In this document: piece by piece, positions 14,549-22,651 of the stretch
Position numbering within the stretch: position 1 is the first letter of the stretch
Layout: each line of letters starts with the position of its first letter
IMG/VR virus record: IMGVR_UViG_3300020205_000817
Coordinates: 1 to 27,699 of that record
From: a virus
Direction: 5' to 3' (one strand)
DNA: 27,699 nucleotides
Program-made: the position numbers and the translations under genes
The notes under the pieces: generated by a model
What the model was told of the DNA's origin: nothing
The model's input: the letters and a program-made list of their open reading frames with translations, nothing else
The model's database searches: none

Positions 14549-16241
14549 CCAGTGGGGCTGGTTCTGGTGCCGGGGCACCTGGTGGTGCTCCTGGAACTGC
14601 ACCAGCTTCAGGTGCTCCTGGCATACCTTCTGGTGGCATCATCGCATCTGCTGAACCCATGTCTGATTCAATTCCGCCTGGTGTAATACCCACACCACGC
14701 AGACCCACGTCAGTTGTTCCTGGATCTGATTCATTGCCTTTTTCTTCAGCCCATAACTCATCATTTTCCAGCATCTCTTCTTCACTTAAGCCTAGATATC
14801 TCTTGAGTAAGAATCGTTTGCTTAGATATGGCAATGGCTCTAGTTGGGCAAATACTGCGGCACGTACTCCGTCAATCTCTGCTTGTTTGTTTTTACTAAA
14901 GTTTTGTGGTTCGTTAAATGTCAGGTCAAATATTGAATTGTCAATGTTTACTCCTCTCCAACGACAAAACATCTTAAATTCTGTATCTAATGTTTCGGCC
15001 AGCAATGTCTGTAAACGTATACAATACTGGTTAAATCGCCATTCCTGTATTAATGCTGTACCTACTTTGCCATCAGTAACTGATTGCGATCCGTCTTCGG
15101 GGCCAGTGGGCAAATAGCTACTGGGAATACGTAATCCACGGAATAGTTTATTGGTAAAGAAACGTAAATCGTCAATTTCTCCCAGGTTTGCCCCACCAGC
15201 TAATGTAGTAACATCACTGCCTTTGCCGTCAGCACCCACTGGAAAGAAGTAATCTTCGTTCATGCTCATTGGGTTGTATGTGGCATCCATCATATTAGTA
15301 CCACCGCCACTCTGACTGGGTATACGACGTTGCCAAACTTCGTTCTTTACACGTTCTACAAATGCCATGGCCATGTGGCTGGGCATATTGCCCACATCAA
15401 TCTTGAAAATTCTGCGCTCTGGCGCACGTTGTACACGGTAGATGATAATGCTGTCTTCCAGCAATTCCTTCTGCTTAAAGACTTTAAATATCTGTTCTAA
15501 TATACTATTGCCAAACGGCCAATTGGCATCTAACCCCTCTGTTAAACTTAAATGTACTACATGTTCTGCACCAATTACAGCTTCATTTTGTGCTGTGCTA
15601 AACCGAGTTGTCCCACTACTGCCTGTGGATGAAGTAGGTTGATACAGACCACCACTACTGGTATTTGGCTGTGTAGTATGTAGATCGCTTGTGGTTTTTT
15701 GTGTAGCAGTTAAATTTTCAAAATTTGGATGTAAATCTTTAATAATATATTGCTCAGGTTCTTTGCCCTTGCTTTCATTTACAATAACTTTAGTTACTTT
15801 ACCTGGCTCAACCCAGTATAACTCAAATGTTTCTGGATCTCTAAGAAAAACTTGATCGCCATACTTGAGTGAGTTACGGAATAATTTAAATATACGCTTG
15901 TTCCATTTGTTCAAGCTAATCCAGGCCAACATTTGTTCTTTTAGTATATTAACTTCTCTATCTGTAGGGCGGCCTTTAAATTGTAGATCAAAAGCCGCAC
16001 CATTGTTGGTGGCTTTTTGTGTACAAAACTCTGCAATTACATCTAACGCAGAATTTACTTCTGAATCTAAATCCATTTGTTCGTATTGATTATAACGATC
16101 TAAACGATTGGGATGACCAGTATATACTTCTGGTAATTGATGTTGGTAATTGCGGTAGGCAAAGTCTGGCCGCTGGTTAGCATTAGTTAGCGGGCTAACA
16201 TTGTTTATTTCTACTACCTTAAAATGCTTACGCCATGTCAT
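14544..16241 (-). CDS. 20: portal vertex protein gp20 (565 aa)
   Basis: Forms the dodecameric DNA entry ring and initiates head assembly. The N-terminus 'MTWRKHFKVVE', then 'LPEVYTGHPNRLDRYNQYEQMDLDSEVNSALDVIAEFCTQK' (about 34-74), is diagnostic of T4-like portals. So are 'YGDQVFLRDPETFELYWVEPGKVT', 'IIIYRVQRAPERRIFKIDVGNMP', 'FFPVGADGKGSDVTTLAGGANLGEIDDLRFFTNKLFRGLRIPSSYLP' and 'KRFLLKRYLGLSEEEM'. The C-terminal 50 residues are Pro, Ala, Gly and Met-rich ('GMPGAPEAGAVPGAPPGAP'), probably disordered. The start has TAGGAA about 8 nt upstream, but that site and the ATG lie inside the 3' end of the GIY-YIG endonuclease gene, which overlaps by 14 nt. No intron interrupts the frame. Confidence 0.96.
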   Translation of the reverse strand: MTWRKHFKVVEINNVSPLTNANQRPDFAYRNYQHQLPEVYTGHPNRLDRYNQYEQMDLDSEVNSALDVIAEFCTQKATNNGAAFDLQFKGRPTDREVNILKEQMLAWISLNKWNKRIFKLFRNSLKYGDQVFLRDPETFELYWVEPGKVTKVIVNESKGKEPEQYIIKDLHPNFENLTATQKTTSDLHTTQPNTSSGGLYQPTSSTGSSGTTRFSTAQNEAVIGAEHVVHLSLTEGLDANWPFGNSILEQIFKVFKQKELLEDSIIIYRVQRAPERRIFKIDVGNMPSHMAMAFVERVKNEVWQRRIPSQSGGGTNMMDATYNPMSMNEDYFFPVGADGKGSDVTTLAGGANLGEIDDLRFFTNKLFRGLRIPSSYLPTGPEDGSQSVTDGKVGTALIQEWRFNQYCIRLQTLLAETLDTEFKMFCRWRGVNIDNSIFDLTFNEPQNFSKNKQAEIDGVRAAVFAQLEPLPYLSKRFLLKRYLGLSEEEMLENDELWAEEKGNESDPGTTDVGLRGVGITPGGIESDMGSADAMMPPEGMPGAPEAGAVPGAPPGAPAPEPAPLA

Positions 16242-16806
16242 TTTGTATTCCTACTTTTCTTCCTAAAGTAAACTCCGCTGGTTCTTTGCCTGGTTCGAAC
16301 ATTTTTGTTGTTTGCCCATCATTATACCATCGTTTTTTGCTCATCGTTGATCCAATTTTAATATATCGCCCATCATCCTTTCGCCCGATGTTAGCTATTC
16401 TTATTTTTTCAATATGCTCTTTAGACTTGGGTTGTTTCATTTTTTGTTTTGTTGCCTCTGATTTTTTGATCCCCAACATGGTCTTTGAAATTTTCATTTT
16501 TGTTTCTTTAGAATGTCTCCATCCATAGTGACATGCCCATTGATTTATTTTAATATTATCCAAGATACCACCGTCTACTTTACGTCCGTATTTTTGTATT
16601 AAATTACCTTCTAATATTTTTGCTTCTGCATTTGTAAGGTTTTGTGCTATTTTGATTCTTTTTTCCTTAGACGGAGTTAATGTATGTACATGTTTTTTGT
16701 GGATTCTGCTATCTTTTCCTTTACCAATATAATAAGGCAATCCATTCTCATCTATATATTGATAGACATAAAAAACGGCTTTGTTTGTTTCAGTTTTCCA
16801 GCTCAT
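16228..16806 (-). CDS. GIY-YIG homing endonuclease with NUMOD3-type DNA-binding region (192 aa)
   Basis: A free-standing mobile endonuclease, similar in layout to T4 seg genes. The catalytic domain is at residues 8-75: 'VFYVYQYIDENGLPYYIGKGK' is the GIY-YIG core, followed by Arg in 'DSRIHKKH' and Glu in 'AKILEGNLIQKYGR', the expected metal ligand. Residues about 95-150 contain NUMOD3-like segments ('HSKETKMKISKTMLG', 'SKEHIEKIRIANIGR') that bind DNA. The C-terminal 'RWYNDGQTTKMFEPGKEPAEFTLGRK' module recurs in phage homing endonucleases. It cuts a target in phage DNA to spread itself. It has its own TATAAATA at 16832-16839 and AGAGG before the ATG, and its last 14 nt overlap the portal gene. 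Base composition is visibly more AT-rich than gp20. Confidence 0.9.
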   Translation of the reverse strand: MSWKTETNKAVFYVYQYIDENGLPYYIGKGKDSRIHKKHVHTLTPSKEKRIKIAQNLTNAEAKILEGNLIQKYGRKVDGGILDNIKINQWACHYGWRHSKETKMKISKTMLGIKKSEATKQKMKQPKSKEHIEKIRIANIGRKDDGRYIKIGSTMSKKRWYNDGQTTKMFEPGKEPAEFTLGRKVGIQNDMA

Positions 16807-16831
16807 GACTGATCCTCTGTGTTGTATAATC

Positions 16832-16839
16832 TATTTATA
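16832..16839 (-). promoter_or_regulatory. T4-type late promoter (TATAAATA)
   Basis: Perfect octamer predicting a start near 16826, 20 nt before the GIY-YIG ATG. It must also serve the portal gene, since no promoter is visible between them; it was probably the portal promoter before the endonuclease arrived. Confidence 0.8.
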
Positions 16840-16863
16840 GACATACGGAATAGCCAGTCTGGT

Positions 16864-19761
16864 TTAACCTGGCATCTTTTTCCAAAGATCAATCACTTCG
16901 TTGCGTTGGACCACTGCTTTTTTAGTAATCTTAATTGATTGTTTGGCTTTTTGTTCTGTCAATGCACGTTTAATCAATGGTCTGGTATTGCTTTCTGTTA
17001 ATGGTTTAGTTTCTACTTTGGTTTTCTCAACAAAGTTTTCAAACATGTCAAGTGCATTTTTAGCACGTTTGGTTAAACGTAACTCTGATTGAGGGATACG
17101 TTTAGACATGGCAGTATATATAGGAGCACTTTCTATAACTGGAGGGGATGTTACAGTCTTGGCTTTAACACTGGTACGTTTTTTTGATGCTACTTTGGGT
17201 TTACCAAAATTTTGATCTAACCGAGCACGTATATCGTTTACATATCCTGGTTGTGCTCGATTATCGAGTTTGAGCAGACTAGTCACTAAATCGTTGATTT
17301 CTTGACCAATTTCTCTCGTTACTGCTTGTACTTGGGCAGGGGTTGACGCTATTTCACCTGCCGGCGTTGCGGCTGCACCTGTTGAAGTTGCTGTTCCACC
17401 TGCGGCTGCACCTCCTGCTGGTGCTCCTGCTGGTGCTCCTGCTGGTGCTTCTGCTGGTGCTTCTGCTGGAGTATCTGGTTTAATTCCCAGTGCGGCTTTG
17501 GCTTTAGCTACTGCTGGATTATCAGGATTACCTGGGCCACCTGCGGCTGCACCTCCTCCTGCTGGTGTTGCTGTTCCACCTGCGGCTGCATCTGGTGCTG
17601 GTACTGCTGCCGCGTCTGTTATTGCTTGCGGTACTGGTAATTTTGATTGAGTAAACACATCTGAAATTACCGTTGCTGGCACTCCTTGACCTTGCAGGAA
17701 GGTTGCAATTTCATCTGATTCAGTTGGTTTATCTTTCCCCCAATTCATTCTTAACTTCTCGGCAGTAATTTTTGTGGTAAACTGATGCCCAAGTTGTTTA
17801 GCACCTGCCCACATTCTACTCAGTAAGCCTGGTTTTTTTGGCGTGGATGCTCCGGCTGCTGTTGCACCTGCTGGTGCTGGTGCTCCTGCTGGTGCTCCTG
17901 CTGGTGCTCCTGCTGGTGCTCCTGCTGGTGTTGCTGTTGCACCTGCTGGTGCTGGTGCTGGTGCTCCTGCTGGTGCTCCTGCCGGTGCTCCTGCCGGTGC
18001 TCCTGCCGGTGCTCCTGCTGGTGCTCCTGCTGGTGCTCCTGCTGGTTTTGCATCTGCTGCCGCGGCTCTTCTTGCTCTTCTTGCAGTAGTCGTAGCTGCC
18101 ATTGATGCTACATGCTCTGGATTATTTTTATCATAGATTTCTGGCTTAGGTGCTCCGCCTGCTGGTGGTGCATCTTCGTTTAATAATGATTCCGTAACTA
18201 CTATTTGTATATGACGTTGATATCTTTCTACGTTTTTAAATATATTGTCTATACCAGCTTCTGTAATATGGTAACGATGTTTGTAATTACGACCCAACGA
18301 TTCACCCAACATCCAAACATGTGCTGTTGTTTGACGATCAATCATTGCTGACAAATCAATAGTTTTGGCTTTGAATGGTTTAATGGAGTTGGTTGTAGCT
18401 ACAATTGCTTCCATCAACATATTGTTCATGTTACGGCGTGATTCGGCAACCTGCTGACCTGGTGCTGCCTTAAGTGTTGGTGTTGGTACTGGTGCTGGTG
18501 CCGCAGATGCTGGATTTGGGGTGTACTGTCCACTGGCTACTTTAGCGGCTGTGTCTGACGCGGTACCCACTCCTTGGTCGTATACTGAATTACCAGTTTC
18601 AGCTGGAATAGTAATTTTTTGCCCGGTCTTTAAAACATCAGGGTTTGTTATGTCTGGGTTGGCCTTCATCATATCAGGAACAGATACATTGTTTTTTTCA
18701 GCAATCTGGCTCAGTGTATCATTTTTAACTACAGTATACTCTGTACCATTACCTGCGGCACCTAGCTGACTATAATCAGCCGGAGTAGTGCCTGGCTCGG
18801 CAGTTTGCATAATTGCTTTATTCATATCAGCAGTGGAATCCGCACCATCTATGCCATATGCTTTGGCATTTGCGGCGTTGTTAGCCATAGTTTCTGCATC
18901 TAAAGCTGGCACATCTGGTCCACCACTGCCATTTGCAATATCATCCGCATTCATTTGTGATTGTGGTGTGACCGGCGTGCCGGGGGCGAGTGGGTCAGGG
19001 CCTGCGCCTGGCAGGGCTGTAGAATCAGGATTGTAGTAAGTACCGCCAGTTTCGGGATTAATTTTGAAACCGGGCATCAAGTTGCCGGCATCATCATATG
19101 CCGGCATTTTGCTAGGATCAAAAGCTGGCGCGGATCCGCCACTAAATGCTTGTTGAGCTTGTCCAATTCCGTATGCTGTTGCACCAGTTAAGAATCCAGA
19201 CCACAGTGAGCTACTTAATTTGTTACCCAATAGCAACTTGTCAAACAGCTTTATACCACCAAGAATAGCCGCACCACCAAGTCCTGCACCACTTAATCCA
19301 GTTAATGCTATCAAACCTGCATAGATTGCGCCTTGCATAATTGGATGTGCGTTTGCAAATTCACGATATTTTTTAATTGCAGTCATTATTTTACCATCTT
19401 GCCCGAACTTGTCGCCGAGTTTTCTGGCTAATATGTCATAACTAGTATCAAAACTTTCTATGCCGCTTGAAATACCAATTTTTTTATCGACTGCTCTAAA
19501 TGCGTTGGAAATTGCTGTTGCCGCATCTGTTGCCGTATCTTTGCCTTTGCCCAATAAAGTTCTGTTACTAGCACCACCTGGCATTTTACCAGCGGCTGTT
19601 ACACCCTTTTCAATGTTTGCAAACAAGTCTAAAATTTCTTTTTCGCTCATTTGTCTCTCAACCAGCATACGACCAGCACGATTAAATGCTTTATAAGTTG
19701 TATCTTCTCTGATCATATCTTCGAACAAACGTGGTTTTGGTAAAATTGCGGAAATTTTCAT
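16864..19761 (-). CDS. LysM and Pro-Ala-Gly repeat virion-associated protein (965 aa)
   Basis: A large modular protein of unknown exact role. In order: a helical N-terminus (1-130); a hydrophobic Gly/Ala-rich segment 'MQGAIYAGLIALTGLSGAGLGGAAILGGI' (142-170) that could insert in a membrane; a linker; a LysM domain at 342-388 ('YTVVKNDTLSQIAEKNNV ... LKTGQKITIP') for peptidoglycan or chitin-like glycans; a conserved-looking helical part (440-525, including 'HVWMLGESLGRNYKHRYHITEAGIDNIFKNVERYQRHI'); long (Ala-Pro-Ala-Gly)n runs (572-636 and 764-800) flanking a 'LRMNWGKDKPTESDEIATFLQGQGV' module (671-695); and a basic C-terminus. AAAGG precedes the ATG and a perfect TATAAATA lies at 19787-19794. 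Membrane segment plus LysM suggests cell-envelope contact during infection, perhaps as an ejected or tail-tip protein; this is inference. Confidence 0.7.
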   Translation of the reverse strand: MKISAILPKPRLFEDMIREDTTYKAFNRAGRMLVERQMSEKEILDLFANIEKGVTAAGKMPGGASNRTLLGKGKDTATDAATAISNAFRAVDKKIGISSGIESFDTSYDILARKLGDKFGQDGKIMTAIKKYREFANAHPIMQGAIYAGLIALTGLSGAGLGGAAILGGIKLFDKLLLGNKLSSSLWSGFLTGATAYGIGQAQQAFSGGSAPAFDPSKMPAYDDAGNLMPGFKINPETGGTYYNPDSTALPGAGPDPLAPGTPVTPQSQMNADDIANGSGGPDVPALDAETMANNAANAKAYGIDGADSTADMNKAIMQTAEPGTTPADYSQLGAAGNGTEYTVVKNDTLSQIAEKNNVSVPDMMKANPDITNPDVLKTGQKITIPAETGNSVYDQGVGTASDTAAKVASGQYTPNPASAAPAPVPTPTLKAAPGQQVAESRRNMNNMLMEAIVATTNSIKPFKAKTIDLSAMIDRQTTAHVWMLGESLGRNYKHRYHITEAGIDNIFKNVERYQRHIQIVVTESLLNEDAPPAGGAPKPEIYDKNNPEHVASMAATTTARRARRAAAADAKPAGAPAGAPAGAPAGAPAGAPAGAPAGAPAPAPAGATATPAGAPAGAPAGAPAGAPAPAGATAAGASTPKKPGLLSRMWAGAKQLGHQFTTKITAEKLRMNWGKDKPTESDEIATFLQGQGVPATVISDVFTQSKLPVPQAITDAAAVPAPDAAAGGTATPAGGGAAAGGPGNPDNPAVAKAKAALGIKPDTPAEAPAEAPAGAPAGAPAGGAAAGGTATSTGAAATPAGEIASTPAQVQAVTREIGQEINDLVTSLLKLDNRAQPGYVNDIRARLDQNFGKPKVASKKRTSVKAKTVTSPPVIESAPIYTAMSKRIPQSELRLTKRAKNALDMFENFVEKTKVETKPLTESNTRPLIKRALTEQKAKQSIKITKKAVVQRNEVIDLWKKMPG
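17400..18050 (-). repeat. 12-bp tandem repeats encoding Ala-Pro-Ala-Gly
   Basis: The plus strand shows near-perfect repeats of GCTCCTGCTGGT (some with GCC for GCT) at about 17877-18050, and shorter runs at about 17400-17465. They encode (APAG)n in the 965 aa protein. Copy number probably varies by slippage. Long open frames on the other strand here are artefacts of the 3n-length repeat. Confidence 0.9.
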
Positions 19762-19786
19762 GATTAACCTTTAATTAACGATAATG

Positions 19787-19794
19787 TATTTATA
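19787..19794 (-). promoter_or_regulatory. T4-type late promoter (TATAAATA)
   Basis: Perfect octamer, predicting a start near 19781 and a 20-nt leader with an AAAGG ribosome-binding site for the 965 aa gene. Confidence 0.8.
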
Positions 19795-19807
19795 TGGCGA
19801 CGCTTTA

Positions 19808-22579
19808 TTACGCAGTATTGCCTCTGATGTTCTTTAAGTAGTCTGACTGATCTTCTAGAGATTTAGCCATTTTTTCTAACAGTTTGTTTTGCTCTGTGAA
19901 CATGGTATTACCAGCTTTGGCTAACTTAAGTTGCTCGGCCACTGACTTATTAATCAGCAAGTCTGGCTGTGTTAAATCCATTGCTTTAAGTGTTTCGGCA
20001 TATTGTGTAGAACTTAATTTTTGTGCTTCTGATAATTGAGCCACTGTGGCTGCTTGTGTAGTTGGAGTTGCTCCGCCTTTGCCAACCGAAGTTCCAACTG
20101 CTTCTCCACCAGCTTTACCAGCAACACCACCACCCCAAGCACCCAATGCTCCACCAATTAATCCACCAATTATTGTACCTACTACTGGTACTACTGAGCC
20201 AACTGCCGCACCCATTGCCGCACCTGCCAAACCACCAGCAACACCACCACCAGCTTCACCAATGGCGCCGCCTTTTTGTTTAGATGCTTCTTCTTTGGTT
20301 ATCTCGCCTTTTTCTAATCTCTTGGATATGTCACTTAGCTCACTTGCCATCATACCAACTGCTATAACTGACCCTGCGGCACCCAATGCTTTACCACCAA
20401 CTTTTGCAATTGTTCCAAGTTTAGAAGGAGTTTTAGTGGGAGTACCTTTGTTTTTCCCACCGTCTAATAAATCTGATATACCAGGACCACCACTTGCCAT
20501 TACAACATGGAAAGGATTGGCGGCTGATCCGTCAGGAGCACCACCACCAAGTACACCAGCTATGGCACCGGCGGCACCGGACTTGCCTTTATTTTGGAAT
20601 TTTGCGGCTCTTCGTTGTTTACGGTTACCACCTTTGGGTCCGCCACCTTTGGGTCCACTCCCGCCAGGCGCACCCGGGCCAGTTGGAGTTGTTGGTGGCG
20701 GTGTTGTATTAGCTTTTGCTTGGTCATTTAGTTGGCGATTTTGTTTAAGTGATGCAAGTATGCCAGTGGCTGTAGCAATTGCACCAATTATTCCCACTGC
20801 TCCTTCAAGAATTTTCATCCAATTATCTTGAATAAATCCCAATGGTCCGGGTATTTTCTTCATCTCTTCAATTGCGGCGGTCATTAATTTGTTAACGGTT
20901 TTAACACCCTCAATATATGTATTCATGTGGCTAATAGCAAAAGTTTCTAATTCTACTCGTTGATTTTGATATGCCCTTTCCATAGCAATGTATTCGCCAG
21001 TAAGTTTGTCTTGCGTACTGGCGGCATTTTCAACAGAAGTTTTAACTTTTTCAAATGCTTCAGGTGTAAATTTTGCAATATCAGTTAACGTTTCATTAAA
21101 TGCTGCCGCAATATCCCCTACGCCACCAACCCCGGCCATTGCAGCCATTCCGATTCCTTCGGAATTTTTTCTATCTTGCTGTATTTCGTCTTTGTATTTG
21201 GCTTTAATTTTTATAACATCTTCTGGATTTGTTGCAGTGGTTAGTTCTTGCATCATACTAGAGTAACCATTACTGCTTGCCATCATTACTGCACCAGTTT
21301 TATTGACCACAGTACCAAAAACTTGCATTTCCATAAAATCTTTTTGTTGCTGTTTGGTCATACCTGCCATAGCATCTTGCATTGCTCTTGCTTGTTCAGG
21401 TGCCATTTCTGCTAACTTATTTTGAAATGCTAGGTTATTGGCAGCTTCACGAGCTTGAGCAATTTTTGCTTTGGCATCTTCACCAGTAATACCTGATATC
21501 AGTCTGAGATCTTTGGCATATTTTTCTGTTTCTTGTGCTAGTTTGGCATCACTCATGCCACGGCCAGTTCCGTACTTGTTCATTTGGCCCATTACATCTG
21601 CAACTAGACCTGCTTGCTCCTCAAACGTAAATCCCAACTTTTGCAATCTTTCGCCAACACCAGAGTTATTAATTTGTGTGGTAACTTTGCCTAATTTTTC
21701 AGTTGCGCCTGTCATTCCCAAACCGCTGGCGGCTAAATCTTTGGCATTTTCCTTGACTACTTTACCAAATTGCTGTACTGTTAATCCAGCACCATGAGCC
21801 GCATCAATCATGCCAGTCATGCCGTTTGAAAATACGGCACCCGATGCGCTCATTGTCTGGAAACCTTCACGAACTTGTTCTAATTGTTTGCCTAAAAACT
21901 CTACTGCAAACTTGGCGGCTTTACCAGCACCACTCGCAAAAGCATCCAGCATCATGCCAGCTACTGATGCAGCCGCACCCAATGCTTTTAATTTTGGACC
22001 TCCAGCCATTGCTATCGTGCCAACGCCTTGGAGTCCTTTGCCGGCAGCAGATCCTGCTTCAGATGCTAGATCAATTGCACTGGTTAATAATCCAGTTCCA
22101 GACTGAATTGCGCCCGCGCCAGATTGTATACCACTAAGTCCTGACGTAAACTTACTAAATGCACTGCCGCTTAAATTTATTAACCCTTTAGAAAATCCTG
22201 CAAGGGCCGCGCCACTAAACATTACTGTTTTATTAAATAGATTTAAATTGTCGACACTCTCTAATGCTTTTTTTTCTTTCTGTTTCTCAGCTAACTGTGT
22301 TTTAGACCATTGGTCTGTTTGTTTTGCTAATATTGCTAGTTCTTTTTCAAGAAGTTTTAATTTTGCTTGTTCTTGTGCTTTTAATTGTACATGTACTTTA
22401 ACTTGATCTTTAAAACTATTACCTAAAAAGACCGAATCACTTTTTAATTTTGCAAATTGTGTCGCAAGAGCAGAAATCCCCAGCCCTTTTTCAACTGTTG
22501 AGTTTTTTCCAGAATCACTTTTGGCGATGCGCTCAAACGCTTCCAGTATCTTTTTTAACTGTTCATCTTGGTCAGGCAT
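19808..22579 (-). CDS. putative tail tape-measure or hub-associated protein (923 aa)
   Basis: Tape-measure-like by composition. Residues 50-115 are a Lys/Gln/Leu coiled coil ('VKVHVQLKAQEQAKLKLLEKELAILAKQTDQ'). A long Gly/Ala/Ser helical stretch with repeated 'SGxxxxxSG' spacing follows, then Met/Gln-rich helices ('AMQDAMAGMTKQQQKDFMEMQ'). A hydrophobic segment 'PLGFIQDNWMKILEGAVGIIGAIATATGILASL' lies near residue 580-615. Near residues 800-860 is a glycine-zipper region ('GGGVAGGLAGAAMGAAVG', 'GTIIGGLIGGALGAWGGGVAG'). Such pore-like segments are common in tape-measure proteins. It is divergent from the gp26- and gp51-like hub genes, fitting a role in hub-tube assembly, where the tape measure starts. 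Against this, I see no clear similarity to T4 gp29. The ribosome-binding site is weak; a CATAAATA octamer lies at 22631-22638. Confidence 0.6.
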   Translation of the reverse strand: MPDQDEQLKKILEAFERIAKSDSGKNSTVEKGLGISALATQFAKLKSDSVFLGNSFKDQVKVHVQLKAQEQAKLKLLEKELAILAKQTDQWSKTQLAEKQKEKKALESVDNLNLFNKTVMFSGAALAGFSKGLINLSGSAFSKFTSGLSGIQSGAGAIQSGTGLLTSAIDLASEAGSAAGKGLQGVGTIAMAGGPKLKALGAAASVAGMMLDAFASGAGKAAKFAVEFLGKQLEQVREGFQTMSASGAVFSNGMTGMIDAAHGAGLTVQQFGKVVKENAKDLAASGLGMTGATEKLGKVTTQINNSGVGERLQKLGFTFEEQAGLVADVMGQMNKYGTGRGMSDAKLAQETEKYAKDLRLISGITGEDAKAKIAQAREAANNLAFQNKLAEMAPEQARAMQDAMAGMTKQQQKDFMEMQVFGTVVNKTGAVMMASSNGYSSMMQELTTATNPEDVIKIKAKYKDEIQQDRKNSEGIGMAAMAGVGGVGDIAAAFNETLTDIAKFTPEAFEKVKTSVENAASTQDKLTGEYIAMERAYQNQRVELETFAISHMNTYIEGVKTVNKLMTAAIEEMKKIPGPLGFIQDNWMKILEGAVGIIGAIATATGILASLKQNRQLNDQAKANTTPPPTTPTGPGAPGGSGPKGGGPKGGNRKQRRAAKFQNKGKSGAAGAIAGVLGGGAPDGSAANPFHVVMASGGPGISDLLDGGKNKGTPTKTPSKLGTIAKVGGKALGAAGSVIAVGMMASELSDISKRLEKGEITKEEASKQKGGAIGEAGGGVAGGLAGAAMGAAVGSVVPVVGTIIGGLIGGALGAWGGGVAGKAGGEAVGTSVGKGGATPTTQAATVAQLSEAQKLSSTQYAETLKAMDLTQPDLLINKSVAEQLKLAKAGNTMFTEQNKLLEKMAKSLEDQSDYLKNIRGNTA

Positions 22580-22610
22580 AATACTTTAAAATCCCCAGGG
22601 TTTTCTACAC

Positions 22611-22618
22611 TATAAATA
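22611..22618 (+). promoter_or_regulatory. T4-type late promoter for the gp26-like/gp51-like unit (TATAAATA)
   Basis: Perfect octamer, predicting a start near 22624 and a 28-nt leader containing GGGGGA before the gp26-like ATG at 22652. Confidence 0.85.
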
Positions 22619-22630
22619 TATGTATCAATT

Positions 22631-22638
22631 TATTTATG
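22631..22638 (-). promoter_or_regulatory. T4-type late promoter for the tape-measure-like gene (CATAAATA), facing the plus promoter
   Basis: One base off consensus, same variant as at 8215-8222. The predicted start near 22625 is adjacent to the plus-strand start at 22624; only 12 bp separate the two octamers. Confidence 0.6.
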
Positions 22639-22651
22639 GGGGAAATCTTAC

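Noticed and set aside
16853-16873. Inverted repeat GCCAG/CTGGC at the end of the 965 aa gene as a terminator
   Set aside because: Short 5-bp stem with a long loop and no T tract on the minus strand; partly coding.
17820-18136. Several long open frames on both strands across the APAG repeat region
   Set aside because: The 12-bp repeat has no stop in any frame, so all frames stay open; only the minus-strand frame continues into a full protein with domains, a promoter and a ribosome-binding site.
20046-20831. 261 aa Pro/Ala-rich open frame on the plus strand
   Set aside because: Mirror of the Gly-rich zipper region of the tape-measure-like gene; low-complexity shadow.
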